The position numbers were made by a program, and so were the translations under genes. A stretch of DNA of 64,000 nucleotides, from positions 1 through 64,000 of the forward strand of contig CANIAL010000010.1 of the NCBI GenBank assembly GCA_947465395.1, in the 5' to 3' direction. This DNA comes from Alphaproteobacteria bacterium (lineage in GTDB: Bacteria; Pseudomonadota; Alphaproteobacteria; Micropepsales; Micropepsaceae). Of the stretch, positions 24,184 to 33,662 are shown one piece after another. How positions within the stretch are numbered: position 1 is the stretch's first letter; each line of letters begins with the position of its first letter. The notes beneath the pieces are model-generated. The model had not been told where the DNA came from, made no database searches, and was given only the letters and a program-made list of their open reading frames with translations.

Positions 24184-25557
24184 ATGGCGCTTGATCCGCT
24201 GCTGCTTTCCCGCCTGCAATTTGCCTGGGTGATTGCCTGGCACATATTGCTGCCCGCGCTGACCATCGGCTTGGCCTCCTATATCGCGCTGCTGGAAGGC
24301 GTGTATTTCGCCACCGGAAAGGAAATCTGGTTCCGCATCTCGCGCTTCTGGACCCGCATCTTCGCCATCGCCTTCGGCATGGGCGTGGTGTCGGGCGTGG
24401 TGATGCCGTTCCAGTTCGGCACCAACTGGAGCCGCTTTTCCGACGCCACCGCCAACATCATCTCTCCCATGCTGGCCTATGAGGGGCTGACCGCCTTCAC
24501 GCTGGAGGCAGGGTTCCTGGGCGTGCTGCTGTTCGGGCGCAACCTTGTGCCGCGCTGGGCGCATTTCTTCTCGGCGGTGATGGTGGCGGTGGGCACGCTG
24601 ATTTCCACCTTCTGGATATTGGTCACCAATAGCTGGATGCAGACGCCGGGCGGCTTCCGGCTGGAAGACGGGCGCTTCTATCCCACAAGCTGGATGGAGA
24701 TCATCTTCACCGCATCCTTCCCGTATCGCTTCATGCACAGTGTCGCGGCCTTTTACGTCACCACCGGTTTTGTGGTGATGGGTGTGGCGGCGTATTTGTT
24801 GCTGCGCCACAAATCCGTGGCCGAGGCCAAGCTAATGCTGTCGGTCACTCTGTGGCTGATGACAGCACTGGTGCCGCTGCAAATCCTGCTGGGCGATCTG
24901 CACGGCCTCAACACCTTGCAGCACCAGCCCGCCAAGCTGGCGGCGATCGAGGCGCACTGGAACCGTGAGACGCGCGCGCCACTGGCGCTTTTCGCCATTC
25001 CCGATCAAAAAGCGGAGACAAACCATTTCGCCATCGAAGTGCCGCTGACGGGAAGCCTGATTCTCACCCACGATGTGAATGGCGAAGTGCCGGGGCTGAA
25101 GGATTTTCCCCGCGCCGACCGCGCGCCCGTGGCAATTCCCTTCTTTGCCTTCCGCATCATGGTGGGCGTGGGGCTTTTGATGCTGGTGCTGGTGGGCGCT
25201 GGTACCTGGCTGCGCTTTCGCAGGCGGCTTTATGACCGCCCCTGGTTCCTGCGCGCACTGATGCTGGCGTCGCCTTTGGGCTTCGTCGCCGTGATCGCGG
25301 GCTGGACCACCACCGAAGTCGGCCGCCAGCCCTGGTCCGTCTATGGCGTCATGCGCACCGCCGCCTCGGTGACGCCGTCGCTGACGGGCATGGACGTCTT
25401 GATTTCGCTGGCCGGTTACATCGCCGCCTATTGCATCATGTTTCCCGCCGGGCTGTGGCTTGTCATTCGCATCGTGCGGGCTGGTGTCGGTACGGGCGCA
25501 GCGCCCTTTGGCGCGGGCCGCCCGGCACAGCCTGTCAGACCGCGAGAAGGCGCATGA
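24184..25557 (+). CDS. cydA: Cytochrome bd-type ubiquinol oxidase subunit I
   Basis: The 457-residue subunit carries the hemes and oxidises quinol in the inner membrane. A conserved heme-ligand histidine is in AWHILLP (near residue 20). The GRQPW motif and several transmembrane segments are visible. The Q loop is short, as in the CIO (cyanide-insensitive) subgroup rather than the long E. coli form. cydB overlaps its stop by four bases. Small partner CydX-like proteins were not found. Confidence 0.94.
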   Translation: MALDPLLLSRLQFAWVIAWHILLPALTIGLASYIALLEGVYFATGKEIWFRISRFWTRIFAIAFGMGVVSGVVMPFQFGTNWSRFSDATANIISPMLAYEGLTAFTLEAGFLGVLLFGRNLVPRWAHFFSAVMVAVGTLISTFWILVTNSWMQTPGGFRLEDGRFYPTSWMEIIFTASFPYRFMHSVAAFYVTTGFVVMGVAAYLLLRHKSVAEAKLMLSVTLWLMTALVPLQILLGDLHGLNTLQHQPAKLAAIEAHWNRETRAPLALFAIPDQKAETNHFAIEVPLTGSLILTHDVNGEVPGLKDFPRADRAPVAIPFFAFRIMVGVGLLMLVLVGAGTWLRFRRRLYDRPWFLRALMLASPLGFVAVIAGWTTTEVGRQPWSVYGVMRTAASVTPSLTGMDVLISLAGYIAAYCIMFPAGLWLVIRIVRAGVGTGAAPFGAGRPAQPVRPREGA

Positions 25558-26561
25558 TTTTCGATTTCGTTCCCATCTGGACCCTGATCCTGGGACTGGC
25601 CGTGTTCTTCTATGTGCTGCTGGACGGTTTCGATCTGGGCGTGGGCATTCTCTACAATTTCGCGTCCAGCACGCACGCCCGCAATCTTTTCATGAACTCC
25701 ATCGCGCCGGTATGGGATGGCAACGAAACCTGGCTGGTGCTGGGCGGGCTGGGCTTGCTGGCGGCGTTTCCGCTGGCCTTCGCCATCATCATTCCCGCCG
25801 TTTATTTTCCCATTCTGGTCATGCTGCTGGCGCTGGTCTTTCGCGGCCTGGCGTTCGAGTTCCGCCAGCGCGACCGGGAGCATCGCGGCTTCTGGGACCA
25901 TGGTTTCGGCATCGGCTCCACCATCGCCACTTTTGCGCAAGGCGTGGTGCTGGGCGCTTTCATCCAGGGCTTCCAGGTTGACGGACGGCATTTCACCGGC
26001 GGCTCGCTGGATTGCATCACGCCCTTTTCGCTGTTCACCGGGTTGGCGCTTGTGTTTGGCTACAGCCTGTTGGGCGCCTGCTGGCTGATCCTGAAAATGG
26101 AAGACCGCTTGCAGACCCAGGCCCGCCGCCATGCCCGGTTGGCGTTTCTGGGTACGCTACTGGCGGTGGGGCTGGTCAGCCTGTGGACGCCCTTGATGGA
26201 TTCCGACATCGCGCAGCGCTGGTTTTCCTGGCCCAATATCGCCTTCCTCAGCTCCGTTCCGCTGCTGACCGCTGTGCTGGCGCTGCTGGAATGGCGCGCC
26301 ATCACCGATGAAAAAACCCAGCTCAAGCCCTTTGTCTATGCAGTCCTGCTGTTCAGTCTTTCGTATCTCGGCATCGCCATCAGCCTCTGGCCCATGATCG
26401 TGCCGCATCATTATTCGCTGTGGCAGGCCGCATCATCCCCCGACACCCAGATATTCCTGGGGGTGGGCACCCTGTTTCTGCTGCCCGTGATCCTGATATA
26501 TACCGGCTGGTCCTACTGGGTTTTCCGCGGCAAGGCGCGCGGCGATATCGGATATCACTGA
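25554..26561 (+). CDS. cydB: Cytochrome bd-type ubiquinol oxidase subunit II
   Basis: A 335-residue partner of CydA with about eight or nine transmembrane segments. The N-terminal block LLDGFDLGVGIL and WDGNETWLVLGG segment are conserved in the family. The start at 25554 overlaps the cydA stop (ATGA), indicating translational coupling. The following gene begins at the next base after its stop. Confidence 0.94.
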   Translation: MIFDFVPIWTLILGLAVFFYVLLDGFDLGVGILYNFASSTHARNLFMNSIAPVWDGNETWLVLGGLGLLAAFPLAFAIIIPAVYFPILVMLLALVFRGLAFEFRQRDREHRGFWDHGFGIGSTIATFAQGVVLGAFIQGFQVDGRHFTGGSLDCITPFSLFTGLALVFGYSLLGACWLILKMEDRLQTQARRHARLAFLGTLLAVGLVSLWTPLMDSDIAQRWFSWPNIAFLSSVPLLTAVLALLEWRAITDEKTQLKPFVYAVLLFSLSYLGIAISLWPMIVPHHYSLWQAASSPDTQIFLGVGTLFLLPVILIYTGWSYWVFRGKARGDIGYH

Positions 26562-27314
26562 ATGAACAAGACCGTTCTTGTCACCGGCGCCGCCAGGCGG
26601 CTGGGCCGCGCCATCGCCCTGGACCTTGCGGGCGCGGGCTGGAACGTGGCCATCCATTATCACGGCTCGGACGAAGACGCCGCCGCCACGGCCAACGACG
26701 TGCGCGCCAAGAACGTCAAGGCCGGCATCTTCGCCTGCAATTTCATGCATGAAGAAGAAAGTGCGGGCTTGATCCAACGCGTCACCGCGCAGATGGGGCC
26801 GCTGACGGCCCTGATCAACTCCGCCTCGCTGTTCGAGAATGACGACTGGAAAAGCGCCAGCCGCCAGTCCTGGGACGCGCATATGGAAACAAATTTGCGC
26901 GCGCCGTTCATCCTGTCCCAGGCTTTCGCCAGACAGCTTCCCAAAGGCAACAAAGGCGCCGTCGTCAATATCTTGGACCAGCGCGTCCTGAAACCCACGC
27001 CGCAATTTATCTCCTATAGCCTGTCCAAGGCGGGGCTGGCCTGGCTCACCACCACCCTGGCGCAGGCGCTGGGTCCCGACATCCGCGTCAACGCCATCGG
27101 CCCCGGCCCCACCCTGAAGAATGCCCGCCAGTCGGAAGAAGACTTCGCCCGCCAGCGTGACGCCACCATCCTGGGCCATGGCGCCGACCCCGCCGACATC
27201 ACCGCCGCCATCCGTTATCTCCTGGAAGCCGAAGCCGTCACCGGCCAGATGCTGGCGGTGGATGGCGGCCAGCATCTGATCTGGCAAACCCCTGACGTGA
27301 CGGGCCGCGAATGA
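26562..27314 (+). CDS. Short-chain dehydrogenase, pteridine reductase-like (FolM/PTR1 type)
   Basis: A 250-residue NADPH-dependent SDR. The TGAARRLG nucleotide motif at 8-15 matches the TGxxxRxG form of pteridine reductases rather than the usual TGxxxGxG. The catalytic Tyr152 and Lys156 (YSLSK) are present, and the usual Ser is Asp139 (NILDQ), as in PTR1. It lies 10 bases before folB, which makes dihydromonapterin or dihydrofolate reduction the most likely role. The gene begins immediately after the cydB stop codon. Confidence 0.8.
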   Translation: MNKTVLVTGAARRLGRAIALDLAGAGWNVAIHYHGSDEDAAATANDVRAKNVKAGIFACNFMHEEESAGLIQRVTAQMGPLTALINSASLFENDDWKSASRQSWDAHMETNLRAPFILSQAFARQLPKGNKGAVVNILDQRVLKPTPQFISYSLSKAGLAWLTTTLAQALGPDIRVNAIGPGPTLKNARQSEEDFARQRDATILGHGADPADITAAIRYLLEAEAVTGQMLAVDGGQHLIWQTPDVTGRE

Positions 27315-27324
27315 GCTTTATCCC

Positions 27325-27717
27325 ATGACAAAGGCACAACCGCTCATCATCGCCGATGCCGCGCGCGGCATTCGCCATGTCTTTATCCGCAATCTGGAAC
27401 TGCCCGCCCAGATCGGGGTCTTTCACCATGAGGAAGGCAAGCGCCAGGCCATCCGCATCAATGTGGACCTGGCCGTGGAAGACCTGATTGACCTGGGGGA
27501 TGCCCTGGAAAAGGTGGTGGATTACGGCCTGATCGAAAGCAAGATTCGCGGCCTGATTGACGAAGGCCATGTCCGGCTGGTGGAAACCCTGGCCGAACGC
27601 ATCGCCCAGGCCTGTTTTGAGGACCCTCGCGTCAAAACCGCCCGGGTGCGGGTGGAAAAGCTGGAGGCGCTGGCCAATGCCGAAAGCGCCGGGGTCGAAA
27701 TCGAGCGCACGCGCTAA
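27325..27717 (+). CDS. folB: Dihydroneopterin aldolase
   Basis: A 130-residue enzyme that cleaves dihydroneopterin to 6-hydroxymethyl-dihydropterin in folate synthesis. Motifs include NLELPAQIGVFHHEEGKRQ near the N-terminus, VDYGLI in the middle, and VRLVETLAERIA with the catalytic-region Glu. The family is usually 115-125 residues, so length is normal. The SDR upstream makes a two-gene pterin unit. Confidence 0.9.
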   Translation: MTKAQPLIIADAARGIRHVFIRNLELPAQIGVFHHEEGKRQAIRINVDLAVEDLIDLGDALEKVVDYGLIESKIRGLIDEGHVRLVETLAERIAQACFEDPRVKTARVRVEKLEALANAESAGVEIERTR

Positions 27718-27729
27718 TATATTACCCGC

Positions 27730-29598
27730 ATGGATTCCCCGCCCCTGAAGGGCGCCGCCCGCATCGGCGCCTATCTCAAGACCCTCCCTGACGGGCCGGG
27801 GGTCTACCGCATGCTGAACGCGGCGGGCGATGTCCTGTATGTGGGCAAGGCCAAGAGCCTGAAGAAGCGCGTGGCGGCCTATGCCAAGCCCAACGCCGCC
27901 CAGGCCGGGCGCATCCAGCGCATGATTTCCGAAACCACGGAGATGCTGTTCGTCACCACCGGATCGGAGACCGAGGCGCTGCTGCTGGAAAGCAACCTGA
28001 TCAAGCAGCTGAAACCCCGCTACAATGTTTCGTACCGCGACGACAAGAGTTTCCCCAACATCCTGCTGCGCCAGGATCACCCCTTCCCGCAATTGCTGAA
28101 GCATCGCGGCGCCAAGACCGCCAAGGGGATTTATTTCGGCCCCTTTGCCAGCGCGGGCGCGGTGACCCGCACCTTGAACACCTTGCAGCGCGCATTCCTG
28201 CTGCGCTCCTGTTCGGATTCGGTGTTCGCGGCGCGCACCCGGCCCTGTCTTCTATTCCAGATCAAGCGTTGCAGCGCCCCTTGCGTGGGGCGGCTGGATG
28301 AAGCGGCCTATGGCGAACTGGTGCGCGAAGCCTCGGACTTCCTGCATGGCAAGAGCCGGGCGGTGCAGGATCTGCTGGTGACGGAAATGACGGCGGCGTC
28401 CGATGCCACCGATTTCGAGAAAGCCGCGCGCCTGCGCGACCGCTTGCGCGCCATGTCGCAGATTCAGGCCAGCCAGGGCGTCAATCCGTCCACCTTCGAC
28501 GAAGCCGATCTGTTCGCCATCGCCGAACAGGGCGGGCAAACATGCGTACAGGTGTTCTTTTTCCGCGCCGGGCAGAATTGGGGCAACCGGCCTTACTTCC
28601 CCCGTCATGACCGCGACATGGGGCTGGCGGAGATTCTGGAGTCTTTCATTGGCCAGTTCTATGACCAGCGCAGCGCGCCGCGCCTAGTCCTGGCCTCCGA
28701 GGAAATCGCCGGAAAGGATTTGCTGGGCGAAGCCTTGTCGCTGAACGCCGGCTTCAAGGTCGAAATCTCCACGCCCCAGCGCGGCGAAAAGCGCGAGATC
28801 ATGGAGCGCGCCCTCACCAACGCCCGCGAGACACTGGGCCGCCGCATGGCCGAGAACAGCGCCCAGGCGCAATTGCTGGACGGCGTGGCGGAAACCTTCG
28901 GCCTGGACGCGCGTCCCCGCCGCATCGAGGTCTATGACAATTCCCATATCCAGGGCGCGCATGCCATTGGCGCCTTCATCGTGGCGGGGCCGGAAGGTTT
29001 CGAGAAAGCCCAGTACCGCAAGTTCAACATCAAGTCGGCCGAGCTGGCCCCCGGCGATGATTACGGCATGATGCGCGAGGTGCTGACCCGCCGCTTTGCC
29101 CGGCTGGTGAAAGAGGAATCCGAACAGGCGCCCGACGCCAAATGGCCGCGCCCCGATTTGGTGCTGATTGACGGCGGGCCGGGCCAGTTGGCCATCGCCT
29201 GCCAGGTCTTTGCGGATCTGGGCGTGGAGGACGTGGCGCTGGCCGCCATCTCCAAGGGCTTTGACCGCGATGCGGGCCGCGAGCATTTCCACATTCCCGG
29301 GCGCGAGGCCTTCCGCCTGGACCCCAAAAGCCCCGTTCTTTATTACCTGCAACGGTTGCGGGATGAGGCGCATCGTTTTGCCATCGGAAGCCACCGCAAG
29401 AAGCGCAGCGCCGCCATCGGCGCCAACCCGCTGGACGAGGTGGCGGGCGTGGGTGCGAACCGCAAGCGCGCATTATTGCAGCATTTCGGCTCGGCCCGCG
29501 CCGTGGCGGCGGCCAGCCTGGCCGACCTGGAATCGGTCTCCGGTGTCAGCGGCACATTGGCCCGGAAAATCTATGACTTCTTCCATTCCAATGCGTGA
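27730..29598 (+). CDS. uvrC: Excinuclease ABC subunit C
   Basis: A 622-residue dual-incision endonuclease that acts after UvrB loads on damage. The GIY-YIG nuclease is seen at the N-terminus ([20 protein letters not shown]), then a cysteine-rich link ([17 protein letters not shown]). The UVR domain ([12 protein letters not shown]) contacts UvrB, the RNase H-like endonuclease region includes DGGPGQ, and the end holds a helix-hairpin-helix repeat region. Length is normal. It follows folB by 12 bases and precedes pgsA. Confidence 0.96.
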   Translation: MDSPPLKGAARIGAYLKTLPDGPGVYRMLNAAGDVLYVGKAKSLKKRVAAYAKPNAAQAGRIQRMISETTEMLFVTTGSETEALLLESNLIKQLKPRYNVSYRDDKSFPNILLRQDHPFPQLLKHRGAKTAKGIYFGPFASAGAVTRTLNTLQRAFLLRSCSDSVFAARTRPCLLFQIKRCSAPCVGRLDEAAYGELVREASDFLHGKSRAVQDLLVTEMTAASDATDFEKAARLRDRLRAMSQIQASQGVNPSTFDEADLFAIAEQGGQTCVQVFFFRAGQNWGNRPYFPRHDRDMGLAEILESFIGQFYDQRSAPRLVLASEEIAGKDLLGEALSLNAGFKVEISTPQRGEKREIMERALTNARETLGRRMAENSAQAQLLDGVAETFGLDARPRRIEVYDNSHIQGAHAIGAFIVAGPEGFEKAQYRKFNIKSAELAPGDDYGMMREVLTRRFARLVKEESEQAPDAKWPRPDLVLIDGGPGQLAIACQVFADLGVEDVALAAISKGFDRDAGREHFHIPGREAFRLDPKSPVLYYLQRLRDEAHRFAIGSHRKKRSAAIGANPLDEVAGVGANRKRALLQHFGSARAVAAASLADLESVSGVSGTLARKIYDFFHSNA

Positions 29599-29623
29599 CG
29601 GCGCGCCCTAGAGTGGCGGCGCC

Positions 29624-30247
29624 ATGCCGTCCATCCTGCCCAATGCCCTGACGATCTTGCGCATCGCGCTGGTGCCGGTGTTCGCCGTCGCCTTCGTGAT
29701 GCCGGGCGATTTGTGGCGGGTGGTGGCCTTCGTGGTTTTCGTGATCGCGGCGGTCAGCGACTGGCTGGATGGTTTCGCGGCCCGCAAGCTGAATGCCGGT
29801 TCCGCCTTTGGCCGCATGCTGGACCCCATTGCTGATAAAGTTCTGGTGGCGGTGGCGCTGATGATGCTGGTCGCGGAAGGCACCTTCACCCGCTACAACA
29901 TCAACACAGGTGCGCTCAGCCTGCTCAAGCTGGTGCCGGCGCTGATCATTCTCAGCCGCGAGATATTGGTGTCGGGCCTGCGCGAATTCCTGGCCGGCAC
30001 GCGGGTCAGCGTTCCGGTCACCGCCATCGCCAAGTTCAAGACCGCGGTGCAGATGATCGCCATCGGCGCCATGATCCTGACGCCGCTGGCCGACATCATG
30101 GCGCCCGGCATCCCGGCCCTGACCTATTCGGCCATCGCCTATGGGCTGTTGTGGATCGCGGCGGGGCTGACGGTTTACACCGGCTATGTCTATTTCCGCC
30201 GGGGCTTGACGCATATCCCGGCCGGGCCGGAGCGGACGATCCATTGA
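29624..30247 (+). CDS. pgsA: CDP-diacylglycerol-glycerol-3-phosphate 3-phosphatidyltransferase
   Basis: A 207-residue membrane enzyme that makes phosphatidylglycerol phosphate from CDP-diacylglycerol. The CDP-alcohol phosphatidyltransferase motif is complete: Asp46, Asp49-Gly50, Ala53-Arg54, Gly63, Asp67 and Asp71. There are about five or six transmembrane helices. Its stop overlaps the TTG start of moaD. It sits 25 bases after uvrC, as in other alphaproteobacteria where uvrC-pgsA-moaD-moaE are neighbours. Confidence 0.94.
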   Translation: MPSILPNALTILRIALVPVFAVAFVMPGDLWRVVAFVVFVIAAVSDWLDGFAARKLNAGSAFGRMLDPIADKVLVAVALMMLVAEGTFTRYNINTGALSLLKLVPALIILSREILVSGLREFLAGTRVSVPVTAIAKFKTAVQMIAIGAMILTPLADIMAPGIPALTYSAIAYGLLWIAAGLTVYTGYVYFRRGLTHIPAGPERTIH

Positions 30248-30495
30248 CCCTGCTTTACTTCGCCTGGCTGCGGCAGAAAATCGGCAAGAGCATGGAAGAG
30301 ATCACGCCCCCGCCCGGCATCGCCACGGTGAAGGATCTGATCGCGCATCTGCAGACATTGAGTCCCGCCCATGCGGAAGCCTTCGCCGATCACAGCCGCA
30401 TCCGCGCCGCCGTCAACCAGCATCACGCCGGGCTGGATGCGAAAATCGCGGCGGGTGACGAGATTGCTTTCTTCCCGCCGGTCACGGGCGGCTGA
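30244..30495 (+). CDS. moaD: Molybdopterin synthase small subunit
   Basis: An 83-residue ubiquitin-fold sulfur carrier ending in the diagnostic Gly-Gly (VTGG), which is thiocarboxylated. It begins with TTG at 30244, overlapping the pgsA stop (TTGA). The N-terminus TLLYFAWLRQKIG is normal for MoaD when translated from there. moaE follows one base after its stop, so the two subunits are probably made in equal amounts. Confidence 0.92.
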   Translation: MTLLYFAWLRQKIGKSMEEITPPPGIATVKDLIAHLQTLSPAHAEAFADHSRIRAAVNQHHAGLDAKIAAGDEIAFFPPVTGG

Positions 30496-30496
30496 C

Positions 30497-30943
30497 ATGA
30501 AAACCCGCATCAGGATCCAGCCCGAAGAATTCGACATGAATGCGGAAATCGCTGCGCTGACGGAAAGCGGCGATGCGGGCGCGGTGGCCAGCTTCACCGG
30601 CCATGTGCGCAAGGAAGGCGATCTTTCCACGCTGACCCTCGAACATTATCCGCACATGACCGAGGCGGAGATTGAGCGCCTGGTCAGGCAAGCCGGATCG
30701 CGCTGGCCGCTGACCGGCGTCACCGTCATCCACCGCATCGGCAGCCTGCCCCCCGGCGCGCGCATTGTGCTGGTGGCGGTAGCATCGGAGCATCGCCAGG
30801 CCGCCTTCCAGGCCTGCGAGTTCCTGATGGATTTCCTCAAGACCCATGCGCCCTTCTGGAAAGAGGAAGACCGGGGCGGCAAGAAGCATTGGGTCGAGCA
30901 TCATGCGGGCGATGACGACGCCGCGCGGCGCTGGAAAAAATGA
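30497..30943 (+). CDS. moaE: Molybdopterin synthase large subunit
   Basis: A 148-residue MoaE that transfers sulfur from MoaD to precursor Z. It shows GAVASFTGHVR, the LEHYP motif, IVLVAVASEHRQAAF and the lysine-rich active-site segment FWKEEDRGGKKHWV. The ATG at 30497 lies two bases after the moaD stop. The EamA transporter gene overlaps its stop by four bases, although no role in cofactor synthesis is expected for it. Confidence 0.93.
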   Translation: MKTRIRIQPEEFDMNAEIAALTESGDAGAVASFTGHVRKEGDLSTLTLEHYPHMTEAEIERLVRQAGSRWPLTGVTVIHRIGSLPPGARIVLVAVASEHRQAAFQACEFLMDFLKTHAPFWKEEDRGGKKHWVEHHAGDDDAARRWKK

Positions 30944-31830
30944 TCGGTTCGCTCTGGGTCGTCTTCACCCTGATCGGCTCTATCGGCCAGATCGTGCGCA
31001 ACGCCACCCAGCGGGGCCTGACGCCGCAGCTGGGCGCGGGCGGCGCGGCGCTGGTGCGGTTCCTGTTCGGCTTCCCCTTTGCGCTGCTATTCCTGGCCGC
31101 GGTGGCGGCCACGGGCGCGCCCCTGCCCCATGTTTCATCGTCTTTTGCGCTGTGGATCATGCTGGGCGCGCTGACCCAGATTGGCGGCACAGCCCTGATG
31201 CTGAAGACCATGGAGCTGCGCTCTTTTGTGGTCGTCACTGCTTACCTGAAGACAGAACCGCTGCTGGTGGCTGTGATGGGGTTGGCGCTGCTGCATGATC
31301 CCATCAATATGGGCATGGCGGCGGCCATCCTGGTTTCGCTGTTCGGCGTGGCGCTGATCTCAATACAGCCCGGCACTTTGAATGGCGGCCTGCGTCCTGC
31401 CGCGTTTGGACTTGCCTCGGCGGGCTTGTTCGGGGCGTCCGCCATCGGCTATCGCGGCGCGATCCTGGCGCTGCATGAGCCGCATTATCTTATGCCCGCC
31501 ACATTCTCGCTGGCAGTGGGACTGGGCCTGCAGACATTTTTGCTGATGATCTGGCTGCTGGCTTTCCGGCGGCAGACCCTGGCCGAAATCTTCCGCCTCT
31601 GGCGGCCCAGCTTGGGCGCGGGCTTTGCGGGCGCTGCCGCTTCGCAATTCTGGTTCCTGGCCTTCGCGCTGGCCACCGCCGCCAGCGTCCGCACGCTTGC
31701 CCTGGTGGAAGTGCTGCTGGCGCAAGGCGTCAGCCGCTATGTCTTCCGCCAGCGCACATCGCTGCGCGAAGCCATGGGCATTGTCATACTGGTGGCGGGC
31801 GCGATCCTGCTGATCCGCTCCCAACCTTAG
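30940..31830 (+). CDS. EamA-family (DMT superfamily) transporter
   Basis: A 296-residue inner-membrane protein with about ten hydrophobic segments in two repeats. The second repeat ends TSLREAMGIVILVAGAILL, a typical EamA ending. It belongs to the drug/metabolite transporter superfamily; the substrate is unknown. It is the last gene of the plus-strand run, and ilvE converges on it with an 11-base gap. Confidence 0.85.
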   Translation: MIGSLWVVFTLIGSIGQIVRNATQRGLTPQLGAGGAALVRFLFGFPFALLFLAAVAATGAPLPHVSSSFALWIMLGALTQIGGTALMLKTMELRSFVVVTAYLKTEPLLVAVMGLALLHDPINMGMAAAILVSLFGVALISIQPGTLNGGLRPAAFGLASAGLFGASAIGYRGAILALHEPHYLMPATFSLAVGLGLQTFLLMIWLLAFRRQTLAEIFRLWRPSLGAGFAGAAASQFWFLAFALATAASVRTLALVEVLLAQGVSRYVFRQRTSLREAMGIVILVAGAILLIRSQP

Positions 31831-31841
31831 AAGATTGAGCC

Positions 31842-32735
31842 TTAAGCAGAAACCTTGACGTTGCCGCGAACTTCATCGGCATAGGCGTTCATCAAATTCT
31901 CGGTAATCGCGCCGGGCTTGAAGCGGTATTCCCCGATCAGGGACACCGGCGTCACTTCCGCCGCCGACCCCGTGATGAAGCACTCGGTGAAGCCCGACAT
32001 CTCTTCCGGCTTGATGTGGCGTTCGATCACCGGGATCTGGCGATCCTTGGCGATGGCGATCACCGACTGGCGGGTGATGCCGTTCAGGAAGCAGTCCGCG
32101 ATGGGCGTGTGCAGGCTGCCATCCTTGACGAAGAAGATGTTGGCGCCGGTGGCTTCAGCGACATAGCCGCGATAATCCAGCATCATGGCGTCGGCAAAGC
32201 CCTTGGCCTCGGCGGCGTGCTTGGCGATGGTGCAGATCATGTAAAGACCGGCCGCCTTGGCCTGTGTCGGGGCGGTATCGGCGGCAGGGCGCTTCCATTC
32301 GGCGATGTCCAGCCGGATGCCTTTCAACTTTTCGGCGGGGTCGAAATAGGACGGCCATTGCCACACGGCGATGGCGACATGGATTTTCGTCGCCTGGGCG
32401 GAAACGGCCATCATCTCGCTGCCGCGGAACGCCACGGGGCGGACATAGCCGTCCACGATGCCCTGCGCCGCGGCGGCGTCAATGCAGCCCTGGTTGATCT
32501 GGTCCTGGCTGAAGGGGATCTTCATGCCCAATATTTCGGCGGAGCGGAACAGGCGCTCGGTATGCTCCTTCAGCTTGTAGATGCGGCCATTATAGATGCG
32601 CTCGCCCTCGAACACGGACGAGCCATAATGCAGGCCATGGGTCAGCACATGGGTCTTGGCGTCCGTCCAGGGGATCAGCTTGCCATCGTACCAAAGGCTG
32701 CCTTCACGCTGGTCGAAGGGAATGATCTCGGCCAT
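31842..32735 (-). CDS. ilvE: Branched-chain amino acid aminotransferase
   Basis: A 297-residue class IV PLP aminotransferase that transfers amino groups to and from leucine, isoleucine and valine. The PLP lysine is Lys160 (in TQAKAAGLY), and HYGSSVFEGERIYNG and the late FLNGITRQSV segment are family features. AAGGAACAGAG lies before the ATG at 32735. The open frame extends 15 codons further but without a ribosome site. It is convergent with the EamA gene and transcribed alone. Confidence 0.92.
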   Translation of the reverse strand: MAEIIPFDQREGSLWYDGKLIPWTDAKTHVLTHGLHYGSSVFEGERIYNGRIYKLKEHTERLFRSAEILGMKIPFSQDQINQGCIDAAAAQGIVDGYVRPVAFRGSEMMAVSAQATKIHVAIAVWQWPSYFDPAEKLKGIRLDIAEWKRPAADTAPTQAKAAGLYMICTIAKHAAEAKGFADAMMLDYRGYVAEATGANIFFVKDGSLHTPIADCFLNGITRQSVIAIAKDRQIPVIERHIKPEEMSGFTECFITGSAAEVTPVSLIGEYRFKPGAITENLMNAYADEVRGNVKVSA

Positions 32736-32927
32736 TTCTCTGTTCCTTGCTGCCCATATGCGGGCCGGATTACGCCACATGCCGGGCTTTGCGGGGTCTT
32801 GCCCTGCCCACGCCCGGCATTAAGGTATGTCAGCATGATGGGCGCAAAAACCGCAAGAGCCGGGTTCCTTTTTCTGCCCCAGGCCCGGGAATAGCAGCCA
32901 TGACCTGCCCGCCATGAAGCTTGTGCC

Positions 32928-33662
32928 ATGAACAACCCGCCCCGCCCCGCCGCCGCGCTGGCCCTTGGCGACCCGCATCTGCTGGTGGTGGATGACGATG
33001 AAAGGCTGCGCGCGCTGCTGCAACGCTACCTGTCCGAGAATGGCTACCGGGTCAGCGCCGCCGCCGACGCGGCCGAGGCGCGGGCGCTGATGAAGGGCAT
33101 GAGTTTTGATGGTCTGATTCTGGACGTGATGATGCCGGGCGAATCCGGCCTGGACCTGGCCAAAGACATGCGCCGCCAGTCGCGCATTCCCATCCTGATG
33201 CTGACGGCGCGGGGCGATCCGTCCGACCGCATCGCCGGGCTGGAACAGGGCGCGGATGATTATTTGCCCAAGCCGTTCGAGCCACGCGAGCTGCTGCTGC
33301 GCATCGCCAGCCTTCTGCGCCGCGCCGCGCCGCCCGAACCCACCGGCAAGCCTGTGCGCATGGGGGCGGCGCTGTATGATCCGGCCACCTCGCGCCTCAC
33401 CCGCGGCGGCAAGCCGGTGCGGCTGACGGGATCGGAGGCGGCGCTGCTGGCGCTGTTCGCAGCCAATGCTGGCCAAGCATTTTCCCGCAGCGAGCTTTGC
33501 ACCCGGCTGGGCGTGGCGCTGGAGCGGTCCATAGATGTCCAGGTGACGCGCCTGCGCCGCAAGATCGAGGAAGACCCCAAGCTGCCGCTGTATCTGCAGA
33601 CCGTGCGCGGCACCGGCTATGTGCTGGTGCCTGATCGCAAGAACATGAACGCCGATGGCTGA
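32928..33662 (+). CDS. OmpR-family response regulator
   Basis: A 244-residue two-domain regulator. The receiver has the acidic residues Asp22-24, phospho-acceptor Asp66 (LILDVMMPG), Thr93 and Lys115 (DYLPKPF). The C-terminal winged helix (about 150-235) holds the trans-activation domain, with RRKIEEDPKLPLYLQTVRGT and GTGYVL. It overlaps the histidine kinase start by eight bases, so the pair is coupled. The GluDL-like features resemble OmpR-type regulators of envelope genes, but the target genes are unknown. Confidence 0.9.
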   Translation: MNNPPRPAAALALGDPHLLVVDDDERLRALLQRYLSENGYRVSAAADAAEARALMKGMSFDGLILDVMMPGESGLDLAKDMRRQSRIPILMLTARGDPSDRIAGLEQGADDYLPKPFEPRELLLRIASLLRRAAPPEPTGKPVRMGAALYDPATSRLTRGGKPVRLTGSEAALLALFAANAGQAFSRSELCTRLGVALERSIDVQVTRLRRKIEEDPKLPLYLQTVRGTGYVLVPDRKNMNADG

